DNA of 64,000 bases, from NCBI GenBank assembly GCA_035048815.1, contig JAUCBN010000042.1:13244501-13308500 (forward strand), given 5' to 3'. This document shows, one piece after another, positions 49,001 to 61,353 of this stretch. Each line of letters opens with the position of its first letter. Positions within the stretch are counted from its first letter, which is position 1. Both the position numbers and the translations under genes were made by a program. This stretch comes from Abelmoschus esculentus. Taxonomy: Eukaryota; Streptophyta; Magnoliopsida; Malvales; Malvaceae. The notes under the pieces are model-generated. The model was not told where the DNA came from and did no database searches. It saw only the letters and a program-made list of their open reading frames with translations.

Positions 49001-52000
49001 TACCGTATTGTGTTATTGTGAGAAGCTGGCCTATATGATTAAATTTTGACAATTTTAAGGTTCACCCTTAAAATTCTATTCCAGGGGTCCAAAGCAACCG
49101 GTGCCTTTATTTTGACAGCTAGTCACAATCCAGGTGGCCCTCATGAGGTATGACTACATGATTTAGTCTATTTTCTAAAATTCTTTTGAATGCAATATGT
49201 TAATGATGTACAATTTCTTTTTCTTCTGTTTATTTACTGCAGGATTTTGGAATTAAATACAATATGGGAAATGGTGGACCTGCTCCAGAGGCCATCACTG
49301 ATAAGATTTTCGAGAACACAAAAACAATAACTGAATACTTGATTGCTGATGGTCTACCGAATGTTTGTCTTGCATCCTTAAAACAATGTTTTCTTGTTTT
49401 ATTACATATATTGTTGATGTTGTCAATCTATTGCAAAATTCAGGTAGACATTAGTGCAACTGGTATTTCAAGCTTTGAGGGACCTGAAGGACAATTTGAA
49501 GTTGATGTTTTTGATTCAGCAAGTGACTATGTGAAATTGATGAAGTAAGTTATTTCTCCACATGAATATGTTTTTGAGTACATTATATGGACTAGCAACA
49601 CCTTTTGAATAGTGATCCTTGTTCTACTTCCCTACCATCCTTCTATACCTCCCTTGATAAGACCGAAGAAAACATTGCATGGACCAAGTTCTAGTACTTA
49701 CAATTTATCTTCCTATGATTGGCATCCCGATTTATTAATTCTGGTAATGTCAGGGTTATATACTGGAAGCATATGCAAGCATTCTAAATACTATATCCTT
49801 TTGCCTATACTACCCAGGTCAATTTTTGATTTTGAGCTCATCCGCAAGCTGCTTTCATCTCCAAAGTTTACATTCTGGTATGCAGATTTTGCCTTTATGG
49901 AGATCTTTGTCTGAAACATAATTAGTTTTCGGTTGAAAGGTGTAACACTTTTCCTTCATATTGAAGCTATGATGCACTGCATGGAGTTGCGGGAGCTTAT
50001 GCAAATCGCATCTTTGTGGAGGAGATTGGGGCACAAGAAAGTTCACTTTTGAATTGCATTCCCAAGGTCTTAAGTTCTTCAAAGAATTTTAAAGACTGAT
50101 ATGTACTCTATTGATCTGAATGGATTATAGTTTTTATTTTCATTGATGTAATGCACATCAGGAGGACTTTGGAGGGGGGCATCCTGATCCCAATTTGACC
50201 TATGCAAAGGAGTTGGTTGCTCGGATGGGATTGGGAAAATCGAACTCTGAAGTTGAACCACCAGAGTTTGGTGCTGCTGCTGATGGTGATGCCGATCGGA
50301 ACATGATCCTAGGAAAAAGGTAGTGTTGCTGTGTGGAAATCTAGTTAACATTCCTATCAATAACTACATCTACTTGAATTTTCTCTTATAACTTACTTGA
50401 TTTCTTAGGTTCTTTGTCACTCCATCAGATTCGGTTGCCATCATTGCTGCCAATGCAGTTGATGCAATTCCTTACTTTTCTTCTGGTTTGAAAGGAGTTG
50501 CCAGGTTTTCTACTGCTCTGTTCAGCTTCTTTTATGTGTATAAGATGTTTTTACCTTCTACCTTTTTATATTTTAGCCGGTGCACTGTGTAGCTCATCCT
50601 TTCAAATGACCAATTACATCGGACTCACAAGTATAAAGACTATAACATGCTCTTCGTCTCTGTTTGACATGCTCTTGGTGGACAAAAATAACATACAGGT
50701 GTTTTGAATAAAACATATAGGTTTAAAATGTTAGAAAAAAGGGTGGTTTGTGTTCAGGTATGCCTCAATGGTATTTCTCTTCGTACCCGCATGGTGTGCT
50801 TCATTTAGCACTAGAGCACATTTCAGCTCAAATGCTATTTTAATATTTTATTATTGGGTCTAATTAAAAATAAAACATTACCAATGGAAAAACATGTATT
50901 CCATATTCCAACTCTAATATGTTTTTCTTGTTGATTGCTTTAGTATATAATTGTCTCTGATCTCCATTGAAATTGAAATTTAAGAATTATGTTCTTGACT
51001 TGCTGCTTGTAGGAGCATGCCCACATCAGCTGCCCTTGATGTTGTCGCCAAGCACTTGAATCTGAAATTTTTTGAGGTACTCCATTGAAAAAGGTTTATG
51101 GTCGCTTTTATTGTTACAAGACATTTACTTATCTATTATATGCTAGGTACCAACTGGGTGGAAATTTTTTGGCAATTTAATGGATGCTGGAATGTGTTCC
51201 ATATGTGGAGAAGAAAGTTTTGGAACTGGTACCTGTTTGTTATTCCGATCTGTATATCGGTTCCGTTTGGAACTCTAAAAACTTACAGAACCCTGTATTT
51301 GTGGACAGGTTCTGATCATATACGCGAGAAGGATGGAATTTGGGCCGTTTTGGCTTGGCTTTCAATACTTGCATATAAAAATAAGGATAATCTCAATGGG
51401 AATAAACTTGTGACTGTCGAGGATATAGTCCGTCAGCATTGGGCTACCTATGGTCGACATTATTATACTCGATATGACTATGAGGTATATAACATTTCTC
51501 TATTTTGTTCCGATTTTTGTCCATAAAGGTATTGAGAGTAATCTAACTAATTCAGTTTCTTTCATGAAGAATGTGGATGCTGGTGCAGCAAAAGATTTAA
51601 TGGCATATCTGGTCAAATTGCAGTCATCTCTCGGTGAAATTAATACGTAAGTACATATTCTAGTTTAGAACTACTCAATCACCCTCTAAGTTTCTGCCCT
51701 GTTTTGCAGTTTCTTATGAGGAAAGACTGTGCTCTTTCTGCATCGTATTTCTTTTTATAGCTCGAATAAACATCTTTAAGCGATATTAGTTGCTGTAAAT
51801 GGTGTTATCTTCTAACAAGTGACTAAGTGATACTTATTGAACCTTCCGTTATCCATGTTTATGGGGTGTTCCATTTGGTGCTATAGTTATTCCTGCTATC
51901 TCGATGGTTTTCTTAACCGTCTAAAGCCTTTATTTCAGTGTTTGATTTGATTTACATCAACTTTAAATAACTACTTTTTTTCCAAAATTAGTGAGCTTAT

Positions 52001-52713
52001 AGGTTTAAAAATTTATAATCTTTCAATTTAATCAGTGCTTCTCATAGGCTAAGTTAGTTTACATTATGATTCTTGGAGTGACATTAGTAATGGTTGCAGT
52101 CATTATTCCTAAAGATTTCCACATCTTTTTAACTCTCTTTTGTTAATCTTACGCCTTCTGTCATGCAGTATAGTGAAGGGGGCTCGTTCGGATGTGTCAA
52201 ATGTAGTGAATGCTGATGAATTTGAATACAAGGATCCTGTTGATGGTTCCATTTCAAAGCACCAGGGCATTCGGTTTTTGTTTGAAGATGGATCACGATT
52301 GGTAAGTTACTTTCTGGACTCTTTTACCAATAAAAATTTACCCGAGCAAATATTGTCGTCTTCTAGTGCAGCGAAAATAATTCCTCAAGTTCATCTGAAG
52401 AATCTGTCATCGAAATTTGTTTACTTCATTTCACTCCCTGTTTGTAGGTGTTCTGGCTCAGAAGGCGCAACCATCCGTCTCTACATTGAGCAGTACGAAA
52501 AGGATTCTTCAAAAACCGGAAGAGATTCCCAAGAAGCACTTGCTCCTCTTGTGAGACATCATCCTTAAACTTCTGTCTTAATTTTCCCATCCCCATTTTA
52601 GATTTCAATTTTTAGGCCAACTTTTTTTTTTTCAATATCAGGTGGAAGTTGCCCTAAAACTTTCAAAGATGCAGGAGTTCACCGGCCGATCGGTACCTAC
52701 TGTTATCACATAG
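46029..52713 (+). CDS. PGM: Cytosolic phosphoglucomutase with a damaged 17th exon
   Basis: Interconverts glucose-1-P and glucose-6-P in sucrose and cell-wall metabolism. Eighteen exons: 46029-46106, 46803-46884, 47811-47866, 48829-48942, 49085-49147, 49243-49362, 49444-49544, 49818-49877, 49967-50066, 50162-50319, 50409-50504, 51013-51076, 51147-51228, 51309-51484, 51570-51646, 52169-52301, 52448-52550 and 52642-52713. The first sixteen give 520 intact codons. The phosphoserine site TASHNPGG is at residues 121-128 (Ser123); the metal loop DGDADR at 299-304; the sugar loop GEESFGT at 385-391. There is no transit peptide, so it is the cytosolic form. At 52448 the exon reads GTGTTCTGGCTCAGAA, 14 bases shorter than the family needs; the RxSGTG phosphate-binding loop is lost and normal splicing would end early. 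Total coding would otherwise give the usual ~582 aa. Confidence 0.9.
52302..52447 (+). other. PGM intron 16, open in frame
   Basis: This 146-base intron has no stop in the frame entering from exon 16. If it is retained, the frame leaves in the correct register for the rest of exon 17 (146 minus the missing 14 is divisible by three). An internal acceptor-like AAG at 52400 would also restore the frame, adding 47 bases before 52448. Confidence 0.7.
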
Positions 52714-53610
52714 ACCCATATACAAGTTACGGGTTGCCTGATTAGGCAAGCATAACTACACTTTTCGTGTTCGAGGCCGGTTTAGGTAACCTGCGTTTAT
52801 ATTTGCCATTCAGCAAGAAGGATACTATGAGTACATGGAGAGTCCAATAAATGACAGAGGCAGCTAACTGATCAAATCTTTTCATTTCTATGTTTTTTCC
52901 CGGAAGGCTCTTCGTTCCTTTTTCTAGACTCACTTAGCTCATCGTTTCTTCTGTTAGTCATGATTACAAATTCAATCACAATTGAAACATTGCAACGAAT
53001 AATTTGATTAAAAATAAATTGGAAAAATGAGTTTTATATATGGTGAAATTAAAATCATGGTAAGATTCGAATATAATTTCGGTTAAAGAACAAAACACCA
53101 AGGAGGTCTATGGCCAAAATAAATGTTGTAGTGTTTTAAAATCCCTTTTCGACTTGTAAACAAAAGAAATTTATATATAGTGAAATTAAAATCACGGTAA
53201 GATCTTTTTATTTATTGTTCTTATTTCATTTTTTGTATTTGTTGATTTTTTTCGCTTTAACCTCTGATTTAAATTTTTTTTAGACGAATGTGTTCTATAC
53301 ATTTCAACCAAAAAAAGATTTATCTATATCAACCTGCATTCTAGGGAGAGGGATCTATACAATGTTTTTGTATATCCTATACACACCATATAATTTATGT
53401 TTAACATAGTCCCTTACAAGTTGTATCATTTTAGTATAACATCAGAAAATCTTATAAAATTTTTATTATTCCTCTCCTTCCAAATTATACAAGTGCTTCC
53501 ATTACAAGCTAATTTGAAATTAAAACCAAAAGAGTCTTCCTTTAGAACCGTGATCCAAGGCAAACAAATCTGAGGACTTGACAAGCATATAAGATGCTCT
53601 CCCAAACTTG
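52714..53610. other. PGM 3' flank and intergenic DNA
   Basis: The first few hundred bases likely hold the PGM 3' UTR. A phrase TATATA(G/T)GGTGAAATTAAAATCA(T/C)GGTAAGAT occurs twice (about 53035 and 53175). No gene. Confidence 0.5.
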
Positions 53611-53619
53611 TTTAGAATA

Positions 53620-54345
53620 GGTATAAAAATAATTTTAGCCTTTAACGTTTATAATTTTTGTCGTTTTGACCCTTATTCTTTTTGAGATAAATTTAACCCT
53701 TAACCTATATCTTTTTGATAAATAGTTTATTTTTTAACACCATAGTAATTGGACCGTTAAAAATCTAACAATGATGACATGTTATATGCATATGATAATA
53801 TATTTTAAATAATATGACATCTAACCTATCAAATACATATATGTAATATAATTTTATTCTAATATAAAATAATTAAAATTCAAATAAAATATTTAAAAAA
53901 TAATTAATTCTAAAATAAAATATTATTAAAGATTTTTAACCCTAACTACGATAGAATTAAAATCCTACCTAAAAAATTAATTAATTTCGAACTGTGTTCA
54001 TATTTTTTTAAGATAGGACTTTGATTCTATCATAGTTAGGGTTGAGAACGTTTAATAGTCTTTTATTTTAGAATTAATTAATTTTTAAAATTTTATTTGA
54101 ATTTTAGTTATTTTATATTTTATATTGAAATAAAATTATATTTCATATATATTTGATAGGTTAGATGTCATGTCATTTAAAATATATTATCATATCCATA
54201 TGACATGTCATAATTGTTAGATTTTTAATGGTAAGCTATTTGTTAAAAAGACATAGGTTAAGAGCTAAATTTATCCAAAAAAAAAAGAATAAGGTCCAAA
54301 ATGACAAAAATTATAAACGTTAAGGGTTAAAATTATCTTTATGCC
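53620..54345. mobile_element. Mutator-like fold-back element, copy 2 (726 bp)
   Basis: Same family as 43971-44857: left end GGTATAAAAATAATTTTAGC, right end (inverted) GGCATAAAGATAATTTTAAC, with a palindromic interior. It is flanked by the perfect 9-bp duplication TTTAGAATA (53611-53619 and 54346-54354). Non-coding. Confidence 0.9.
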
Positions 54346-54354
54346 TTTAGAATA

Positions 54355-56812
54355 AGGGCAATGAAAAAAATAAATGATTTCGAGTCTCTCCAACAATATC
54401 ACAAAGCAAACAACGTCTATTATTTGTAATACCAAACCGAATCAACGTAGTTTGATGAATAATTTGTCTAATCTAACTTTGGTGGGTAATTCTTTCTTTA
54501 TTTGTTGTTACAATTAATAATTCATGATTTCCTCCCTTTAATCTTAGGCTAATCTAGAGATTTAAAATTAACCGATTGAAGCAAGAGCAAAAGAATCTAC
54601 TGAGTTTGGAATACATGCATCAACTATTAAGGAAATTTGGCTATCTAATTGTAATTACCCATGCTGTAGAGGGGATTGAGGCTCCGAATCTCACCGACTT
54701 TTCATCATCTAGACCGACCAATCGCGGACCCTTGGGGTACGTAACCATCATAACATTGATCAAGCCTTCATAATAAGCTCCCACGGGCCACGGCTCATCA
54801 CAGAATCACAATGACTCGACCCATTTGTGTAATTAGTCCTGATGAAGTTATCAAAATAAGAAAAGTTTGCCCTTCCACGTTGTGGACAATGCCTATTTAA
54901 TCAGCCTAATTGGTTGAACAACAGTCCACGTTCCACGAACTCATGGACGTAACCTAATCTCCATGAGTCCCGACCACTTCACGCTCGTTCTTCGCATTTC
55001 CATTCCCACTCCCACCTCCTTGTCTACCCTTTTCTCTCGCCCATGATTGACTGGGGTTAGTACTTAGCTTCAACATGAGACAATGACATTACTCAGACTT
55101 GAAAAAGGGAAAATGGGAACATAACATCGCTGATTACGAAACTACACTCTTGTAAATGACATTGCTCATATCGACTTTCACCCAAAAACTTGGACCAACT
55201 TACTTGGTTGAATGGTTTTGATCCAGGCGGACAGTAATGATATACACAACCTCCTTTCGCCTCCATGCTTTCATCAATATCTGCAACAAGGCATGGTTTG
55301 TTGATTTTCTCTTGATTCACCGTGAAGCTAACATGACCGAATAATCAAAACTGAGAGTTCATCAGAAGAATGTTTCACCGTCTTTGAGTGCAAGAGTGGA
55401 ATGTATTGACTTCAGACATCTTTTATATTCAAAATATTTAAAAACCTATAATGTAATTTACTCTTTTTTTTTTATATAAATGTTATCGAATTTTTATTAA
55501 ATCTATAGAAAATCATCATTATATCGTATCTAAAAAATAAAATAATTGGATTAAACAATCCAAAAAATCTTACAACCCAAAAACAATGAAAAAGATTTCT
55601 ATGGAGACAAGCATACCAATAAAATTCAGAGGCTTCCTGAATCTCTTTATCTCTGTCCAAATGAGACGCATAAAGAAGGAAGAAGAAGCTGGACGCGATC
55701 CAAACTGTCATGCAAAAATATCGCTACCCAGGACTGGTTTCATTGACAAATAAAACATCAAACGAGTGGGGATAAATCTTTTCAAGTAACCACCGATAAA
55801 AGCAGAATTCAGAAACTAGCGTCAATTGAATCTGTGTGAACAACAAACGATCACTAAGGTATGCTGAAACATGCCACAAAGACAAATGAATCAAAACGCA
55901 AAACAAACTAAAAAACATGTCATAAAGACAAAAGAAGAACGTGCTATAGAAGTAGAGATTCTTATTAAGATTAAAAATAAAAACAAAGAACATAATAGAT
56001 TCGGCGATCAACAATAATACTAAGATTGATTGTCGACCACCGATCAATAGGATTGAATAAAGTGAAGAACGGCCAAAGAAATTTTTTGAGAGAAAACTGA
56101 ATAGATTCTGAAGTAGAAATGATTTGTCCCTAATTATGTCTCCTTTTATATTCCCTTCTAAAAATTATTAAAAATTAATTTCCAAACATATCTTTAATTT
56201 TTCTCATTCTAAACTTTATACCTTAAAAATATACCCAACTCCTAATTCTTTAAACTCTAATTATAATTCTTAAATACTAAACTTTAAATTCACTAAATTA
56301 AAATAAAAACATCAATAAAAAAAAACAACCCTTAATTATGCAGATTATAGGGACCACAAGAGTGGTATGGAATACATAAAATCTAAATCTAAATGCACCT
56401 CCTAGTTCTAGTCAGCAGGCAACAGAAACTCACATACCCATTTCCTCAACAATATCCTCCAATGTATACATCAGAAGCAACCCACGTCCCTCCCGCTTCT
56501 CATCTGTCATAACCTTTTTTCATATATGGGACCCACTTGCCCCATTACCACGTGTCAATGCTTAATAGGCGGTGTCCCATGTGCCCTCCCCACTATATTT
56601 TGACTACCTCTCATACCGCGCCACCACTCATCAGGTTTTGAAACCCGAAAAAAGGATGAGATACCAAAAGCCGAATTCCAACCCGACCCGAATATCTGAC
56701 AATAAACCCAGTCAAGCTTAGCATTGGAGTTCCAACTTTTCACCAGTCATTTCTCTCAACGTGGCGTGTCCCCGTTGGTTATAACCTCTGGAAACCGACG
56801 AAACTTTTTTAG
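54355..56812. other. Intergenic between PGM and the GH9 gene
   Basis: Nothing coding that I recognise. At 55472-56047 the minus strand has two adjacent open stretches (about 79 and 107 codons) that are extremely rich in Phe, Leu and Ile; I treat these as chance frames in AT-rich DNA or an unknown repeat. At about 56130-56340 lies a copy of the A-rich dispersed repeat also seen at 58510 and 63600. Confidence 0.45.
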
Positions 56813-56820
56813 TATAAAAA
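56813..56820 (+). promoter_or_regulatory. TATA box of the GH9 gene
   Basis: TATAAAAA, 85 bases before the first exon's start codon, in the context TTTAGTATAAAAAACC. A leader of roughly 55-60 bases would follow. Confidence 0.7.
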
Positions 56821-56904
56821 ACCACGTTTGGTTCTGTTCTCGTCTTAGCAGTTAGCAGCTAGCAGCAGAGTTGAAGTGGCAACTGAGACACGAGAAAAAA
56901 AAAT

Positions 56905-59811
56905 ATGGCAATAAAATCCATTGCCTTTCCGTGGGGGTTTCCGGCACTTGTCTCCTTTTCCTTTTCTTTGCTCCTATTTTGTCGTCCAATCATTGGCGGA
57001 CACGACTACTCCGACGCTCTCCGAAAGAGCATTCTGTTTTTCGAAGGCCAACGCTCTGGCAGACTCCCCTCAGATCAACGAGTCAAATGGCGCCGGGACT
57101 CTGCATTGCACGACGGTTCCACTGCCGGCGTAACTACTCGCTCCTACTACATTTCCCTTGTCACTGCATTAAGAGTCTCGTTAAATCATTACCGGGGTTT
57201 TGATATTTCTGTTTCAGGTGGACTTAACGGGAGGTTACTACGACGCCGGAGACAACGTGAAGTTCGGGTTTCCAATGGCGTTCACGACGACTTTATTATC
57301 TTGGAGCATCATAGATTTCGGGAGAAACATGGGGCCGGTGCTAAAGAACGCTGTTGAAGCAGTGAAGTGGTCGACGGATTATCTTTTGAAAGCAACGTCA
57401 AAGCCTGCAGTGGTTTATGTACAAGTGGGAGATGCTCATTCCGATCATAGCTGCTGGGAAAGGCCGGAGGACATGGACACGCTGCGTACAGTGTACCAAA
57501 TCGATACTACTCACCCTGGTTCTGACGTTGCAGGTGAAACCGCCGCCGCTTTGGCCGCATCTTCCATCGTGTTCAGGTCACTTGACCCTGCTTACTCGAG
57601 GCTGCTCCTCAATCGAGCGGTTAAGGTAAGTTTCTTCTTAACATTGTCATCGTCCCAAATAAGAACATAACTTGTAGGCATGATTTGTATAAAATGGTGT
57701 ATTGAACTGTAGGTGTTCAACTTTGCTGACAAGCACCGAGGTGCGTATAGTAGCTGTCTGCACTCTGCAGTCTGTCCTTTTTACTGCGACGTCAATGGCT
57801 ACCAGGTCAGACTCACATTTAAGATGAACCGTTGGATTAACACATGATAATATAGGCTAAAACATGTACTGTATCTGTAGGATGAGTTGCTTTCGGCAGC
57901 AGCTTGGCTGCACAAAGCCACAAGGAAGCGTGTATATAGAGAGTACATAGTGAAAAACGAGGTCGTCTTGAGAGCAGGAGATACCATCAACGAGTTTGGT
58001 TGGGATAACAAGCATGCTGGGATTAACATCCTCATTTCCAAGGTACAAAGTTAATTAATCACGGGATTATATATATATATGTAGGTTTAAGCTTAAACAA
58101 TATAATGACATGAATGTTTTGTTCTGTTTTGTTTTGGATAAGTTTGGTCTGTTTACTTTATTTGTCCTGTGCAGTGTTTTATTCATATGTCTGAATGTCA
58201 CATGGGTCAGCATGTGTTTTGATGGACCCCACTTTTTATTTTTAGGTTTAAGAATTCATAGGATGTTGGAGCAAAGATTCTATAAAAATGGCCGTAGTAC
58301 TATGTGGTCAGATAATATGGAAATAGAAATGAAGTAATCATGTGACGGGGGAAAGCATAGCTTATCCATTGCACATGATGCACATAAGCATCAACTTAAA
58401 TTTTTATTCTGCGATGCTTTCAAAAGTAATGTTTGACTCTAAGTCGATCAACAGCTCCATGCTCGCTCATCATCTTTTTCACATTTACTGATCAGATCGC
58501 CCCTTTCTTACCTTTCACCTCCGGTGGGTGTAAATCGTCTACCTCTTTCTCATATATATTTTTATTTGTGTCTCCGCTTTAAATTAAGGAGTTTAAAGTA
58601 TAGGGTTTAGAGTTTAAGGTATAAGATTTAGAGTTTAATGTTAAAGGTTGGGGTTAGAGTTTAAGAAATTAGGTAAGGGTGTATTTTTAGGGTATAGTGT
58701 TTTGGATTTATGATATAAAAAATAAAGATTAGGTTTAAAATTTAATTTTAAAATTTTTTAATAAGAAATATATATGGAGGTACGATAAAGAGATAAAAAA
58801 ACTTTTAGCCTTGTATACATGAATTTGTCATATTCATGCATTTAATATATTCTGTTATCCTATATGATCAGCTTTTCACTACGTGCATGAACATTCAAAT
58901 TCTTGGATTGCACACTAATATTATATTATTACTATCAGATTATGCAGTATTAATATTATAATTACTTATCTGATCTGTGTAACTTGTGGGACAGGAAGTG
59001 CTGATGGGAAAAGCCGACTATTTCGAGTCTTTCAAGCAAAATGCTGATGGTTTTATTTGTTCTTTACTACCTGGAATTTCCCATCCTCAAGTTCAGTACT
59101 CTCCTGGTAATGTACTTCTCTTTTCTTTGATTTCCTAAACCACAGATCTCTGCTTCTCTTTTCTTTGATTTCCTAAACCACAGATCTCTGCTAAATGCTA
59201 ATCATAGGAAACTAACCCTTTGTTTATATGAAAGGTGGATTACTCTTCAAAGCTGGAGGGAGTAACATGCAGCACGTAACGTCATTATCTTTCCTTCTTG
59301 TAGCCTATTCTAATTATCTAAGCCACGCTAACAAGGTGGTGCCGTGCGGTGAAGTGTCGGCCTCTCCAGCCCTTCTCAGAAACGTGGCTAAACGCCAGGT
59401 ATTATGCAAAAAATGTGACAAAATCGAGGGGTTTTGATTCGTTTCATCAACTGACGTGTTTTTTGTTTTGTTTGTGGGGATTTTTAGGTGGATTATATTC
59501 TGGGAGATAATCCCTTGGGGTTGTCCTACATGGTTGGGTATGGAGAACGGTATCCTCAGAGGATTCATCACAGGGGCAGCTCGCTGCCGTCGGTGGCAGT
59601 CCACCCGGGTCGTATCGGTTGCAAAGAGGGGAGTGAGTATTATTTAAGCCATAATCCGAACCCGAATCTATTAGTGGGAGCAGTGGTGGGAGGGCCGAAT
59701 GTGTCGGATGCTTTTCCGGATTCTAGGCCTTGTTTTCAAGAGTCGGAGCCTACAACGTACATCAATGCTCCTCTTGTGGGTGTGCTTGCATTCTTTTCTG
59801 CCCATCCTTGA
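56905..59811 (+). CDS. Secreted endo-1,4-beta-glucanase, GH9 class B
   Basis: Hydrolyses beta-1,4-glucans in the cell wall during growth, ripening or abscission (family knowledge). Seven exons, 56905-57129, 57218-57625, 57713-57805, 57881-58042, 58995-59106, 59235-59398 and 59488-59811, join to 495 aa, the normal length for class B enzymes (signal peptide, catalytic domain, no membrane anchor and no C-terminal binding module). The signal peptide is residues 1 to about 31 (hydrophobic core VSFSFSLLLF). The nucleophile/base region GGYYDAGDNVKFG has Asp84 and Asp87. The GH9 signature around HHRGSS begins at His415, and the acid motif is at Asp466 and Glu475 (ESEPTTY). All catalytic positions are kept. 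Intron 4 is unusually long (952 bases) and contains a dispersed repeat. Which class B member it is cannot be fixed here. Confidence 0.94.
58043..58994 (+). other. Long GH9 intron 4 with a dispersed A/T-rich repeat
   Basis: About 58510-58800 carries a repeat with degenerate TTTAGGGTTT-like phrases (TATAGGGTTTAGAGTTTAAG). Its reverse complement is seen at about 63595-63845 and a weaker copy at 56130-56340. Near 58070 there is a short (TA)n run. No frame. Confidence 0.65.
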
Positions 59812-60404
59812 TTGATTTCCCTTAATAAAATGGTAGATTGTAAAGAATGGTTGATTATTTCCTTAGTGGTGTGCGTTGGTCACCCTCCCCTATTAGTGTT
59901 CTCTTTGGGAAAAATTCAATGATCATCCAAATGTTAGTCTTCGTTAATCCTGTCAAAACGATGATATGATACGATAATAAAAAAATTCTTTTTTTCGCAC
60001 ACAAAAAAATTCTCTAACGCTAACCCCTCCTAAAAAACTTCATTTTTTACAATGATTTATCTGATCCAGTTTCTTATAATCCAGCAGTCAATTTCGGCAG
60101 GTGAAATGATACTCAACTCGCAAACTGTTGAGAAAGAGGTAGACCGGAGGAACAGCACCATGTGACAGTTAAAATAATATGTGATTTGTTGGCAACATGT
60201 GACAGTTCAATTTCTGATGTTGAACATATCGCCACAATCCTTAATGGATTATATATAATATGAACCTTCACTAGCTGCTATCACTGCTAGTACTGAACCT
60301 TTTTTTGTTGACAACGTGGTGTCTATATTGATTGATGTTGAAACACATGGAGGACAATTCAGATTTTTCTAGGCAATCACTACACAAGATACAACTCCAG
60401 GCAG
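59812..60404. other. GH9 3' flank
   Basis: AATAAA follows the stop by about ten bases (59824), a likely poly(A) signal. The remainder is ordinary intergenic sequence. Confidence 0.55.
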
Positions 60405-60740
60405 GTGGCAGATGTTGCTTCTGATGATTCAGCCCAAAGAGATGATCACCAAGCTAATACATGCACTTGCTGTCATCGCTCGTCCGAAGGCTCCTACAAT
60501 CTTTTTGCTTCACTTGCTGAACATTTCTCTAATGATGTGTCTGATGAAAACATACAGGTTAATGCTTTAATGGTTGATGGTCCAATTTTTTTGTCAATTG
60601 GTTCCCAGATTCAGGTGCTACACACCATGTAACCAGTGATGCTGCTGCACTTCAACATAAAATGACCTATAAAGGACAAGGTAAGGTTTGTTTGGGGAAT
60701 GGTACAGCTCTACATATCGATCACGTTGGTAAAACTTTCT
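60405..60740 (+). mobile_element. Ty1/copia gag-protease fragment
   Basis: The plus strand encodes the copia protease start, WFPDSGATHHVTSD with the active-site Asp-Ser-Gly, then GNGTALHIDHVG. Before it is a short stretch from the gag-protease junction. The reading frame changes near 60600 and there is no RT, integrase or LTR nearby, so it is a fragment. Confidence 0.82.
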
Positions 60741-61353
60741 TAAATTCTTTCTCTATGAAATTATATCTCAATCTAATACTTTGTGTCTCGAATCTTGAAG
60801 AGTCTCCTGTCAGTAGCTAAATTTGTAATAATTTAGATTCAAAACTATTATACTTAAACGTCTAATCTCTAAACCTTGAATAGAATCGTTAAACCCTAAA
60901 ATTAAACTATATTTTCACACACTTGTGCATGTAATAATTACTTACTATTCAAACAAATAAATTAAAACAACGGTTGCAATTTATTCTGAACTTCTGATCG
61001 CACAAGCCTTATGAAAAGAAAAAGAAAACCAAGAGCAGAGCCGAGGCTTGCGGCGAACCACTCATCTAGGTAAAAATTAGATACTCTCTGACTATGAATT
61101 TTGGCCTTTTCTGTTATTTCTGAAAGTGTCTGAACCACAACACGTTGCACCCAAGGCCGAGTCTATAGATAGTGGAAATGAAAGATTCGTCTGTCCAATT
61201 TCCAAGGTTTAGTTTCTCGTTTTTAGTATGTCTATTGTTTTCATTCCTGTTGTCCTAAAAGATACCAAGTAAAAGAAAGCCTTTTTATTGTTGGGTTTTC
61301 AGAACAACGTTTGTTTAGATCGAAACCTGTAAGATTAACTGTGTTTTGTTGCA
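60741..61353. other. Intergenic and leader of the C2-domain gene
   Basis: AT-rich, no gene. A weak minus-strand open stretch (60962-61150) with a hydrophobic end has no recognisable domain. The last ~100 bases probably are the leader of the next gene. Confidence 0.45.

Noticed and set aside
54576..54773. A 65-codon plus-strand open stretch between PGM and GH9
   Set aside because: No recognisable domain, no continuation across splice sites and ordinary intergenic composition.
55472..56047. Two hydrophobic minus-strand open stretches
   Set aside because: Very Phe/Leu/Ile-rich composition, no domain, no start context or splice pattern; probably the shadow of AT-rich DNA.
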